A stretch of 64,000 nucleotides of DNA, taken from the NCBI RefSeq assembly GCF_026151205.1, contig NC_087080.1, forward strand, positions 2,583,096 through 2,647,095, given 5' to 3'. The stretch comes from Bolinopsis microptera. Lineage: Eukaryota; Ctenophora; Tentaculata; Lobata; Bolinopsidae. Each line of letters opens with the position of its first letter. Position 1 is the stretch's first letter. Shown one piece after another: positions 36,851 through 49,917 of the stretch. Under the pieces are notes generated by a model. The model saw only the letters and a list, made by a program, of their open reading frames with translations. It made no database searches and had not been told where the DNA came from. The position numbers and the translations under genes are program-made.

Positions 36851-39065
36851 GTTAGGAGGCTGAGTGTAGCAGAGTACTAGTACCCTTATATGGGCATCAC
36901 GTGTAGTTCTGTTGAACTGAACTGTTTAACCAATATGTTATCGTGGGGATAGGACTGTAATTTGCGCCAGCTAAATTCAGTGAAATGGAAAAATTGGGTA
37001 AGCCACCGAAGCTATGATCAAAGGCTATGAAGAAAATTGAGTTTGTGCTGGTCGATCCCCAGGGTCAGTTAGATATTAAAATCGTTTTTAGGATAAGATT
37101 CTTTTTTGGTAATTAATGGAGCTGTATTAATTTCTAATTCAAAGAAAAATTAATCAGCAATAATTAATTAATCAGTTTTAACTTTTCTACTTCATATATA
37201 TAAATTGTAATCACGAATCACAAGATTAGATATATTTGTTATTTTCACTATTTATTACCCTTCGCATTCACCACGAGCACCCAGTATATGTTCAATATAA
37301 TATAATTGAATGTGAGTAGAACATAGGAAAAAATTCATTAGTTCATAACCATGGTAGGTGGAGAATTTCTTGCTTTTATTTTGTAATTTATACCCGTTCA
37401 TAGTCACGACCACGTTTATTTGTATTTATTGATTAGTAAATTAATAATTTGTGCCGAAAATCTTATGTTTATACTGATTTTGTAATGAAAGATTTAATAT
37501 TAATAACTATTAAGTTCGTTTGATTTAAGTATTAAGTATTATTATATATCAGTGAAGTAGTTAAGTAGTTATTATCAAGGTTAGATATCTGATTATTTTC
37601 TAAGTCGACTGTTTGTACGCTTTGTTTTGAGATGTAAATAATTTTGAAGATTTAACACATGTTACCTGTTAATAATGCATATCTTTTACAGTAATATATC
37701 TGCTACTGAATTCTGAAAGCTTAATCCAAGCTACATCATTATTGTAAAGGAATGATTCTTCTAAATATGACGATTTGTAGATTGTTCGAGGGACCCTGAC
37801 AGTTAATTATCATTTTCTTTCACTTTCTAACGTTTGTAAATCACTTTCTTATATACATACTGAAGATACTAAACGGAATAGATTTCCTTATATCGGTTCA
37901 TGATATTGGTATTATTAGGTCTAATTAGGTATGATTACATAATGGCGTCAGTTCAAGAACTAACAATTAAATAATTATCCCGGAAACGCATTATCCGACC
38001 ACTTGAAATGGATTTGTCCTGCTGCTTGTCCTGATTTGAAATGAAGAGATGATGACATTTGTCTCGCTGCTGCCACGGTTTCGTTTGTATTTTGAATTTC
38101 AAAGATTGTGCTACCAAAAATCCAAAAGGCAGAGTTCTAAAACCGAAATGTTTTATCTTGAAGTGCTATTTTTAGACTGGGATGAATTTTAATGGTATGG
38201 GTTTCCTAAAAGTTTGTACCGTTCAACATTTCGGGATGTCAACTGTTACGGTTTAATCTATATTTGAGTATTATGGGCTGATGTTTTTATTTGTTTTATA
38301 CAATTTTTTATGCTCACAAAACGAGATATATAATTATACAGTTTCTTTTTATTATTCTTTATATTTTAGTTTTACCTTTGTTAAATTCTTAAATTCACAT
38401 CACCCGTCCAACATTGTTAAGAACAATACATTGATTCACTAAAAATTGAAAATTATATTATATCTACCTTAATATTTGATTGATACTTCGAAATCTCCGT
38501 GCTTAAATGATTAAAATTAACAACGATGTTCTGCATGAGACTTAATCAGTATTTGCTTATTTATGTCTATTAATAAAAGAAGATATTTGGACATGATATT
38601 TGTTAAAATGATAAAAGAATGTTATGAAACATATCCGGGAGCGTTATTTGCAACTTATTATTTGTAAGATATATTGTTTTTATCCATAACAGTGTTGTGT
38701 TGGATCTACTCGACTCTTATTACACCATTTTACGAAATTGTGTTGTTTTTTTTGTGACTTTTAAACTATAATGATGATCCTAAAAAGCTGATAACTTATC
38801 TTCTGATTTGTTGCTGAAGATTAACGAATTAGTTTGAATTCTTAAATATATATAAGATGAATTGTGATCATTTCAAATTTGTTAAAACAAAAATACACCA
38901 ATATTTATGATAATTTTGGTCTCCCAATTATGCCCGTCTCTAATTATGAAAACTCTAGCTATGACGCAACAGTGAAACAAGCTCGGACGGAAAAAGGATT
39001 AATTCCAACAATTCCTGACGATAATTGAGATCGATTAACACCAGAGATCCGGATCAGATCAACAG
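36851..39065. other. Spacer between the two integrin genes
   Basis: AT-rich sequence holding the 3' UTR of the first integrin gene and the promoter side of the second. AATAAA-type signals occur (for example near 38570), but the cleavage site cannot be fixed. No other coding frame is supported. Confidence 0.5.
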
Positions 39066-42000
39066 ATGTATTATCAAAACTATTTACTGCTAATTTCCTT
39101 GCTATTTAACGCTATCTTCTCTTATAATATTGATGTTCAATCCCCCTATGTGGTAAAGGTGAGTTGAAATTGTATTATTTTAATGGTCTAGCAAGTCGTG
39201 ATATCATGTCCCGTCATTACAGTAGAATATGATTTAATAGTAGCTCTGTGAAGGCTTCAAATTGTTAGCTCCGAACCAACCGTCCTATAAATTTGGCTAT
39301 TTTAAATCACTTTGACAAGTTCTATGAATTATTTAGATTTATATTTTAATCTTCATGATAATATTATGAATTGAATATAAGAGCTGGATAATATATGTTC
39401 ACGGTGATACTATTTTAGGTCCAGGCCAACCAGGAGGGGTCATTGTTTGGATTCTCTACAGCTCTTCACATATACAACGGCGAAAAGTTCATTTTAGTCG
39501 GTGAGTTAACCATATTGCAGCGTGATCTATACTTAATGTTAGATTCTGTGGGAGGCAGGCACGAGTTTGATTTTCACGAACGTAACAACTAACAACTAAG
39601 TAAACTCTAGTTTAGGAATCTATTTTGTCAGCTTCACTATTTTATCTTGTTAAGGTGCTCCACGAGCAAACTGGACGTCGGGTACTGGAGTAGGGCTTGA
39701 CAGTCCAGGAGCTGTTTACAAATGTCCCCTGGATGACTCCATTGCTAACCCTGATTCTGAAGCTACGTGTACAGAACAGGTTAGAAAAGCCTGCCCGTAT
39801 AAACATCTAGTTTTCTGACCTGAACATTTATAGTAGATCATGATATTTTAAAAGCAACTTTAAAACCCTCATTATTTTGTTTTAGATAACGCATTTCACC
39901 AACGACAACGAGCGAAACGAAGCAAAAGAAGATAAGGCAAATCAATGGCTGGGTGTAAACATTCAGTCGACTGATAACCACGTGACAGCATGCGCGCACA
40001 GGTACATTTCTTTATTTTTATTGAATTTAGCTGAACAGGGTCATCATTATTCTCCTTCTAAATTTGGAACCTATTACTTTTGAATTCTTTAAAAAATTAC
40101 CATCCGAATGACTCAGTTTACCATGTAAAGTATTAAAAATAGTAAAACTGCAAGGTTTGAAATTGACTGTATCTCAGATACGTGTCTCTGGAGGGAGGAG
40201 ATAATAAAAGGATGCCGATAGGTAAGTGCACTGTGATCGGACCCTCTCTTGAAGGAAATGATGGTGTTGAAAAGAAGACATTGTTTCCTTGCAGAGATAG
40301 CGCAGGCCTCAACCTCGACAGTGGCTCTTGCCAGGTATGTGATGACATTATTGTGAGGAAACGACCGGCTTAAATTCATTTGTTTTTCTCAAACAACTGT
40401 TACTTACTCAAATGTAATCGCTCAAATTGCACAACCCACTAGAATCTAACCCCCGCCCCCCCCCCCCCCCTCTAGAATCTAACCCCCCTCCCCCTCTAGA
40501 ATCTAACCCCCCCTCCGTCAGGTTGGTTCAAGTCAAGTTCAGTACAAAGACGGTAGTAAGTCCTACCTGCTGTACGGAGCACCCGGTGTAGATATCTGGG
40601 AGGGAAGTGCTTATCTAGCTGAGAGTCTGGACGATGTTAAGTCATCTAAAAAGATTGACAAGATGGATCCAGGTCCGAGGGACTTTAATCAATATAACGG
40701 ATACGCAGTAGCTATTTGCAGGATGAGTGGTGCTGACCAACCCCTCGACTTAATTACCGGTATGTTTATCTTATATTTGATCTCATTATCTCTAATTTCT
40801 ATATTTGAATAATTAGCCGGATAAGCAAGTTAGCAGCTGTTATCATCTCAGTTCAGGGATCTTACAATGAACCATAAGTTAGGAAAGTTGGCACTTGACA
40901 TACATTTGATATACACTTGACATACACTTGACATACATTTGACATACATTTGACATACATTTGACATACATTTACAGTTGACTTGTATTTTCAGCGGCTC
41001 CTCGTGCTAACAACTACCTTGGCATACTGTACTTCTTCGTCAGTGACAACACCAACACAAACGAGAAGACTCTACTCAGGAACAGCAGATTCAACGAACA
41101 ACTCACAGGTTTGTGGATACAAGGATACAAGTATACAAAAGTGATAATTATTTTATTGAGTACACAATAGTTGTAATTCTGAAATAATTTAAGTTACACA
41201 ATACTAATTATTTACAAATGTGTAGGTTTGTGTGTTCTGTCAAACTTTAGAGCAGCCTGCCCTGTCTCAATATACTGATTTAATGAACTCTAGTTTGTCT
41301 TACAGTGAACCTGATGATTTAAATGCAGCAGAAAATAGCCCTGCTTGTTAAATTAATTCATTTCAATTCTAATAATTCACGAATTTAATCCCCGACCTTC
41401 TTAACAGGTGACCAGATGGGGGCTTATTATGGCTACTCAATGGCGTGTGGTGATCTGGATGGTGATGGTAACGACGACCTGGTTGTCTCCGCACCTTGGT
41501 ACTCAATGGTAACCAACTCCAAGTCTTCCATTGTCAGTGTGGGACGGGTTTACGTGTACTACGGGGATCCCAACAAGGTTGTGGCTAATGCCAACAAACC
41601 CACTATTATTGGTACGTTTACAAGGTTGTGGCTAATGCCAATAAACCCACTATTATTGGTACGTTTAAATTTGGAGTTCTTATATATCATTATATCTTGT
41701 GATCTTATACAGGATTATATTGTGATATTAACAGATTTTGTGGTGTCTAGTGAGCTAGTGATCTCATTCCGTCGCGCTCTAGTGATTGGATTGTATTAAA
41801 TTGCACAGATTTGATATATTTTACAAGTCAAATTGTTTAATATTCGTTTTAAAATTTATGTATTTAAAGTCTAACTTGTATGTTCTCATTTTACAAGTGC
41901 ATCTTATGGAGTTTTTTGTCCGTTATTGCTGAAGGAGTGTCCATAATATTAACCATATTCGTACGTAAATCGATTAAGTTAATTGGAAAATAAGGCGATA

Positions 42001-45000
42001 TTACAAACTATGTAACATTATGACATGGACACATTATACAATTTACATCTAATGTGCAAAATGAAATATGTATGTACTTATTTTAAGTAATTAATGTTAA
42101 CAAATATTACAGAGGCGCCCCACACCACCACTTCTGCGTTTGGACTGGGTTTAGCCCACATTGGTGACATCAACAAGGATGGTTACCAGGACTTTGCTAT
42201 CGGAGCACCGTATGAGAACGACTATAAAGGTAAAGCTCATGTCCATATAAGGAATAATTGACTATACGTCTAACAAGATAACTGATAAGGATACATGACT
42301 GTACATGTACACTGTACATTACTGAACATTACTGTGCATTACTGTACATTACTGTACATTACTGTACATTACTGTACATTACAGTTGTACAATCAGTTGT
42401 CATGTGACAGTTACCGGTGTCGTGTCTGCTACACTGATAGTGTGGTTTTAAAAAGCTCTGGTGGATACTGTAGTGATGACGAAATGACGATCATATTATT
42501 TTATTTGTCGATCCAAGCGGAGAGTATTTTGTCCCTCAAACTTAAAAAGTACTTTCAAACCGACTATGATATGTTTTTATCATGGTCTCATGGTCTGCGT
42601 CTCAGCCTGATCACGATTTTTAAATGATTAATAAATTATGACACAAACTATTGTTCAGGTGCTGTTTACATATACCACGGCTCAAGAAACGGCATCAAGA
42701 AAACTCCTGTCCAGGCCATCTACCCAACTGAGCTAGGAAATGGATTAGGAGGTTAGTTTAGGATTTCATTTAGCGAGTTCAGAATTAATACCTCTCGTAT
42801 CCGTTCTCCTGTCTACCTATTAGTTAATAGATACTCTAATTTCTTCAACCTAATCAGAATATAACAATGACACAATTAACAATATAGCGTCAGTTCTAAA
42901 GCGCTGTTAAGATACATACTTGAGCTATGTGTATAATACGTGTAGTGTGTGACTAACGTGTTATGTGTGACTAACGTGTTATGTGTGACTAACGTGTAGT
43001 GTGTGACTAACGTGTAGTGTGTGACTAACGTGTTGTGTGTATAATACGTGTAGTGTGTGACTAACGTGTAGTGTGTGACTAACGTGTTATGTGTATAATA
43101 AGTGTCGTGTGTGACTAACGTGTAGTGTGTGACTAACGTGTTGTGTGTGACTAACGTGTTGTGTGTATAATACGTGTAGTGTGTGACTAACGTGTAGTGT
43201 GTGACTAACGTGTTGTGTGTATAATACGTGTAGTGTGTGACTAACGTGTAGTGTGTGACTAACGTGTTATGTGTATAATACGTGTAGTGTGTGACTAACG
43301 TGTAGTGTGTGACTAACGTGTTGTGTGTGACTAACGTGTTGTGTGTGACTAACGTGTAGTGTGTGACCAACGTGTAGTGTGTGACTAACGTGTTATGTGT
43401 ATAATACGTGTTATGTGTATAATACGTGTAGTGTGTGACTAACGTGTAGTGTGTGACTAACGTGTTTTGTGTGACTAACGTGTTTTGTGTATAATACGTG
43501 TTATGTGTGACTAACGTGTAGTGTGTGACTAACGAGCTATGTGTGACTAACGTGTTTTGTGTATAATACGTGTTGTGTGTGACTAACGTGTATAATTTCA
43601 GACAATCTGCTGTCCTTTGGTTGGTCCATATCGGCTAACAAGGACATGGACAGTAACGACTACCCTGATATGGCTATTGGAAGCTACATGTCTGAAAGAG
43701 TGGTAATTATGATAATATTACATTAATTAATTGTTTAATTGACGTGTATGAAATGTTCATAAAATAGAGATAACCTCTATTGGTTACGACATCTTTCCCA
43801 AACTGTTCTGTCGTTTTTATCTGTTCTACTATATTTAAACAGTTTTCAAACCCCGCCATTGCAACCACAACCTCTCAGGTGTATCTCCGATCTCTTCCAA
43901 TTGTTGATCTAAATATCGAGATAGTGATCCCTTCGGACCCGGTGGATCTAGAAGATGAGACCAAGAACATTCCTGGCTCTGCCCCAGTCCAGTCTTACCC
44001 TGGCACTACTCTCAAGATCTGCTTCAGAACTTACAGTCAGTTCATATTTACATTTCTTTTAAACTGATATTTACTGTTCTGATAGTCAGTTGAGGATAAC
44101 GGGCGTATTTCTTAATTGTAAACCTTTGTAAAATAAGGATGTGCAGTAATGTGATGAATACCTAAAATACAAAATTCCCCTTTTTGTTTTCTTACATTTC
44201 ATCTTTCAAAGGACAAAGTGTTGGTAAATACGAGATAAACTACGAAGTAGAGCTCGACTACAAGCAAAGCTATGCTCCACGTGCTTTCTTCCAGGAGAAT
44301 GCAGCCAGCAAAATTGAGGTTCCCTTGAAATGAGTTGTTTAGTTTTTTTTGTCGCATTGAAGTTTTTTGACATTTTTTGTTTCTGTCTCTTTTTCTGATT
44401 CTGACCGATATTTCTACCACAGTTCAAGAAGAGTGACACAAAGTTGATAGACATCAACTCACCTGAGATACAGTGTACACCCGAATGGACAGTGTTCCTT
44501 AAGAAGAAAGATCAGATGTTCGACGCGCAGACTTACATTGAGGTCAACATGACAGCTAATATCAAGGTAACTATCTTCAACTTTATAATGATAATATTAT
44601 CTGCTCTTATCTAGTAGTAACTAGTAACTGATCACTTAATTCTCGGTCAGGACAAAGAGTGGTCTGAAAATAAATGGCACTGCACAGTGCTCCTTCAATT
44701 GTTACGTATATTAGCCAAAAGTTTTTGTGTACCGGAATGCATAGCAAATACCCCGTAACTCAACATTCACCATATTATCCAATATCTATAATGAGTAGTA
44801 AACATTCCCACCCTAGGAATCAGACGATATCGCGGACAGAGCAGTGCTGAAGCAGGAGCAGGTGACAGCAGCCAAGGGACGGATTGTTATCAAGTCTATC
44901 TGCACCTCCGACACAGGAATATGTCAGTGTGATGTTAGTCTGAAGGAGCCCAGTGTTACTTATCTACCCGCTGGTTACGATAGTATAGTGCTGGATAACG

Positions 45001-48000
45001 TTAACCAGGTAATAATGTATAATGTATAATGTACACTTTATAATAATGTATAATGTATAATGTACACTTTATTAGTTTGACAACTTTGTTCAATGTAGCA
45101 ATTTGATGTCCATGATGATTGGTTTGTAACTTAGGTTTATCAAGCCTACAGGACTAACATTTGAATTTTTGAATCTATGCTTAAAGAATTATTTTAACAA
45201 AGCAGATAGTATCAATTAATATATTGTGTAGATGCCCGATACCTTATCAGTTGATAACCATACTGATTACAGGTGATAGTGAAGTATGAAGTAGAGAACC
45301 TGGGACCAGATAACGCTCATGTTCCTACCCTGATATTAGAACTCCCACCGAAAGTTACCTTCATCAGAAGGGTAGGTTCAAGCACTGATAATAATTGTGG
45401 TATTCAAGTTGGGGCTTTCTTTAAACTTAAATCTTAAAACGTCAATAAGGGTTGTCTTGAATTATCCATTGCTATTTGCCTGCGAGGATAAGTTTCAATA
45501 GTTGGAGTATCTTTTTTGTGTTTTGTTTCCCACACGTGTCACGTATCGCTTTTTCAAGTTTAAAAAAGTAGCAATTAGCACATAACTTCTTTACTTTACT
45601 TAATATCTCAAACTAAGTTAACATATCAACTTCTTTTGTTAAGTAATGAAAGGTGGGTTAGAACTGACATCTGATATATAATACGGCTAGTCCTGATAAC
45701 ACATATCACTGTGATGACAGTACTATACTAATATGTGAACTATCAGAACTGTTAATTTTAGCTCACCTTGCATTACCTACACAGGGCTACTACATTTTCC
45801 TAGATATAATATTCCAAATTACGTGTGTAAAATAACAGTCTGTGTGTAAAAGTCGGACGTGTGACCCTTATATCCCACCCTTAGACCACCCATGGAGCAG
45901 TTAAGTAGTTTACAGTCTTTCTCGTCAGGCAAAGTTCCCCTTTGCACGACAGCACTGTACAGCCGACTAATTAATTAACAAATTAATTACCAGCAGAGTA
46001 TTTAGTGTTTTCTATTTCACATTTCACGTCCGCCTCCTCACTTATGTACACGAGTACATTCCATGCATTATGTACAACTTATGCTATGCATAGTATACCC
46101 TGTATACAGTATACATTTAAACCTTTGGCTTATTATAAGGAATCTGGAGATCTTAGTAGAATCCAAGAAGCCTGCCACAGCTGCACTAGGCGGAATTCCA
46201 CCATGGATTTTCACCGCGCTGTGTTTGGCTTCTTAGATTCTGCCGAAACCTAGTCAAGTTAATAATCAAAAACCCGAGATGAGATTATCTTTTCCCACAA
46301 TGATTATCCTTTACAAGGTTAACTTTGACTAGATTCCAACCAGATTGTTTCTTAAGAATTTGTCACTTTTTCCTCGCACGTCCCAGGATCTAATTCGTTC
46401 CGAAATAGCCTCTTTTAAATTTTAAAATATTTTTGTTTTCGATTTAAGCGGGTTCGATAACATATTAATAATATTCGCCGAATTTTCTCGGATATTCACT
46501 AATAATGCACTGAGTATCATCTAATCAACTTTGACGCAGGAATGAGTGAGATTACTTGAATGTAAATAACACTGCAATCTGAATGTGATATGTGCTTTGT
46601 ATTGGGTTGTTCAAATTTTAAATGAAACAAGAAAATTAAATTCATGCAAAATTAAAGCTTTTACTTTTACTCAGATCAATCACTAAGATTAAAACATCTA
46701 CTTATCCTTTCTGAACTTTATCTCCCATATTTAGACGCCAGTAGATGATCAGACAGAGGCTGACGTTTCTCAGATAGCCTGCTCAGAAATAGAAGCTAAT
46801 GATAAGAATTACGTAATGTGTTTCCTTCAAGATCCCCTTAGGGTGGGCGAACCCTCAAAGTTCGGGATCAAGCTCGATACAATGAGCTTAACTGATGTTG
46901 AGGCTATTAAGTTGACTGCCAAGGTAAGTTTTGTTTTTAGAATAAGAAATCCAAACATTTAGACGATTGAACCCAAGGAGCTGGTTTTTGTAAGATCTAA
47001 TTAAAATCGTAACATTCTTCAGGTGAACATTGGCTCTCCTAGCGAGGAGAAAGAAGGTAAAAAAGGAAATAACGAGCAAACAATAACACTTGATGTTGGA
47101 GAACAGGCTAATCTGGAAATCCGGGGCACCTCAGCAACTGACCAGAATGCTATCAGGCCAGACCTGGCTCTACTTGAAGACAATGCCTTCCTCAGAAGCA
47201 TCAAACTCGAGGTTTGCGGTCGAACCATCAGGAATTATTGTGCGAGAATTCCTGCTGTTATAATTCAATGAGACCCCGTACATTTTGTGGTACAGGACAA
47301 CCGACCGAGTTATTTTAACTGTTAAAAGTTTATACACAACATGTTACTGAAATGTTTGTAGGTTCGACATACAGTGTCAGTACTGATAAAGGAGAGCGAT
47401 AAGAAAGACGGGGATGAAGATGGAATTACAAACATTGTTGTCGAGGTCAGCTGGCCAATGCGGGACCATGATGGCAATTATTTGCTTTATCTTAGTGAGG
47501 TAATTATGAAATTAAGATAATTCATGAAATGAAATCGTTATAACAATCCCTTTTGTAAACGTTCTGGTGAAGTTCGTGTATTAGTTTTGATCGGAACGTC
47601 TAAAGAACTTGTAGTCCAGCCAAACATTGACTTTCTTAAATTTATGAAAAAGGATCATAATAGCTTAACAACAACCATCTTCAGGTGTATGTGAAAGATA
47701 ACCAGATCAAGGATAACTTCATAGTCGACTCCAACGTTATAGACCCTAAATGTTTCTTCGACTACAACGAGGACTGTAAGAAGGCTCCAGAATTCTCTGC
47801 TGTGTCGGAAGGGGAGAAAACAGAAGAGGAGATGGAGCGAGCAGCAAATGCAGCTGTTCTTAACACCAACTGTAGCATTCCCGATCCAGGGTGTGAGAAA
47901 TTCAACGTCACTATCAACCTGCTCAAGGCAGGCAGTATCAACATGAAGGACCTTGAGTTTGAGATGCGGTCCATTATTTGGCTCCCTAACGTTATTAACC

Positions 48001-48254
48001 GCGGAGATTTCAACGCGACGTCAACCGCACGAATTGTCTCAGTCGGACAAAACCTCGTTATTCCTCCTGGATCATCAGTTGAGATGAGGACGAGGGTCTT
48101 TGAAGAAACTGAAGAGAAAAGAGACGTGTTATGGATCATTATTGGGTCCGTTATCGGGGGAGTAGCAATTCTCGCCATTCTTATTGTAGTTCTTTGGAAG
48201 GTCGGTTTCTTCAAGAGGAAGATGCCACCCCGGGATGGTAATGGTGGAATGTGA
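39066..48254 (+). CDS. Integrin alpha subunit (second of tandem pair), full length
   Basis: Twenty exons join in frame for 1074 aa: 39066-39158, 39419-39500, 39655-39779, 39886-40001, 40178-40334, 40522-40759, 40995-41108, 41408-41611, 42113-42229, 42659-42751, 43602-43702, 43879-44035, 44212-44318, 44423-44566, 44817-45008, 45273-45371, 46735-46923, 47023-47211, 47362-47499 and 47685-48254. The start [19 protein letters not shown] is a signal peptide. Propeller cation loops are DLDGDGNDD (about 324-332), DINKDGYQD and DMDSNDYPD. Thigh/calf domains follow, with the motif [16 protein letters not shown] resembling CHPDTGICTADLSVEL in the first gene. Membrane span about 1033-1056, then KVGFFKR and a tail of only 18 residues. 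It is far more intron-rich than its neighbour; the two are old tandem paralogues. No I domain. Confidence 0.96.
40440..40516. repeat. C-rich tandem repeat at an intron 3' end
   Basis: Three units of TCTAGAATCTAACCCCCC with a poly-C run of about 17. It is directly upstream of the exon-6 acceptor (CCGTCAG at 40521) of the second integrin gene and takes the place of a normal polypyrimidine tract. Confidence 0.85.
40893..40974. repeat. 11-bp minisatellite TTGACATACAT
   Basis: About seven units of TTGACATACAT/TTGACATACAC in intron 6 of the second integrin gene, ending about 20 bp before the exon-7 acceptor. Confidence 0.9.
41576..41668 (+). repeat. Tandem duplication of exon-8 end and its splice donor
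   Basis: The sequence AAGGTTGTGGCTAATGCCAA followed by CAAACCCACTATTATTGGTA and CGTTTA occurs at 41575-41618 and again at about 41621-41664 with one or two changes. Each copy carries the donor ATTATTG/GTACGT. The first donor keeps the frame into exon 9. Confidence 0.9.
42309..42382. repeat. 10-bp minisatellite ACTGTACATT
   Basis: About seven units of ACTGTACATT (variants ACTGAACATT, ACTGTGCATT) in intron 9 of the second integrin gene. Confidence 0.85.
42925..43592. repeat. 18-bp minisatellite filling integrin intron 10
   Basis: About 37 units alternate between GTGTGACTAACGTGTAGT and GTGTATAATACGTGTAGT types in mixed order. The array runs to within 10 bp of the exon-11 acceptor (TATAATTTCAG), so its last unit contributes to the branch/acceptor region. 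The Thr/His-rich antisense frame across it is a repeat artefact. Confidence 0.95.
46159..46241. other. Intronic hairpin (imperfect inverted repeat)
   Basis: AGAATCCAAGAAGCC (46159-46173) pairs with GGCTTCTTAGATTCT (46227-46241) with one mismatch. A second inner pairing involves GCCACAGCTG and CGCTGTGTTTGGC. It lies in the 1.36-kb intron 16 of the second integrin gene. It could be a small fold-back MITE or a structured RNA; neither is proven. Confidence 0.4.
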
Positions 48255-49917
48255 AACTGAGACTTAGTTAATTTGATATTTTGTGATACGAGTGTTTACT
48301 TTTATTCATTTGCAGTCATTTCAAGCAGCAGTCTGTGAAAATTGGTTACAAATTTGGGAATATTAAGTTGCACATTGTTTAAATATCGTTTAAAGTTTTG
48401 TCATTCTTAATAACTATTGGAAGTAAGTGCCGTTGTGTTTAGGTGTAAAGTGTGGACACTTATCTAAATTTCATAGTATCATTCCTTGTGATGTCAATAA
48501 TAGTCTAGATTGTTCTATCATATCTGGAGGTTGGGTGGCCCCTAAGTGCTGGCACTTTAATTTTGAGGTTTCATTTTTGGGATGCAATACAATACATACT
48601 TAACACGGTGCATTGAATTCTCAACAAAAATATCATCGTAATTTTGAAATATGAGTTACAGTGGGAATCCTAGGGGTATGGTGTTGGTATCTCTGATTTT
48701 AAATTTTAAATTTTATGAGAAAAAGTGTGATGATGATTCGTTAAAATAACTTAGTATAATCGTTTTAGTGCCATTTAATTTAGGTTTAAACGGGTTAGGA
48801 CAAATTTGTAGTTAATAAACCAAATGTTTTAAAATACGTCGAGTTGTCGAATGTAGTTGATTTGATATTTGCATTCAGGCTTCACAGACCATATTTCATC
48901 TTTGCAGCTTTTTCATTACTTTCTACCTTTTCGATACTAGAATTTTAAGAAATTATAAAGAAACTAAGGAACTTGAATGCTGAAACGGAATGATTCATTT
49001 TTTCGTATTTTTGAATCTTCAGAAGAGCCTTAATGATAACTAGAAATTTATATTATATTGATGAAGAATAATATGTTCTTTTTAGACTTATTTAAATGTT
49101 TTTATCAGAAATTTATTTTTATCGATAACTTATTTTCCAAAATTCGTTTTTATAAGCGGATTTTGGGAATTTAGATCCAGAAATTTGAATTTCAGTTTTG
49201 GGTGAAAAACGTTCGGCTCCCACTCAATCGGGAAGTTCAAAAATCCACTTAAGTTTAATTAATTATTTCCTGCTTCTAATGATTACGTTAATTCATTTCA
49301 ACGAGTCTATAATGATGTAGATAATATTTTTATTTCATTTATTCGTTGTTACGCTGAATTTTTACAGATTTTGATACCAAGTCATATCTTTGATACTGAG
49401 TATTGACTGTTTCAAAATATTATGCGTTTCATATAATATATCAAGTCTCCACATCAGTTATTGAGCACAAACTCTTATTGCTAATAGAGAATATAAGATT
49501 TAGTTTTTTTGACATAGTTAACACAGTTTACCATTTGTTCGTGCGGTCTAGTATGTACTTTGTGTTAAGTAGTATTATATATATTTTGTAAATATTAACA
49601 TTATAATATTACTTATTTCAACCATGTTCAACCAACAATAAAATCTCATCATTAGTGTTTGTAATTACGGTGTTCAATTCATTAATTACCAAACTAAATC
49701 TGCTACAAAATATGGTCTGCATAATTGCATGCAGTAATTTCCTTATAAATCTTACAACCAGCATTTACAGCCTAGATACAATTCCATTCCGTTAATCCGA
49801 GAGGTAAATCTCTTGAATCAAACCTTGAAATTTCAACAGTAGACCTCCAAACAAACTTTACTTTAGTAAGTACCCTAAGTAACACTTGTTTACGCAGTAG
49901 GCAAGTAAGAAGTCAAC
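48255..49917. other. Integrin 3' UTR and eIF3G upstream region
   Basis: AT-rich spacer. An AATAAA at 49637-49643 (CAACAATAAAATC) could end the integrin transcript, about 1.4 kb after its stop, and the last ~250 bp would then be the eIF3G promoter. No coding sequence was recognised. Confidence 0.45.

Noticed and set aside
42876-43370. 164-codon Thr/His/Tyr-rich minus-strand ORF
   Set aside because: It is a translation of the 18-bp minisatellite inside an integrin intron.
46449-46465. B-box-like GGGTTCGATA that might mark a tRNA gene
   Set aside because: No matching A box or cloverleaf could be built around it.
47762-48214. 150-codon minus-strand ORF
   Set aside because: A shadow of the last integrin exon, whose plus-strand frame encodes the membrane span and GFFKR motif.
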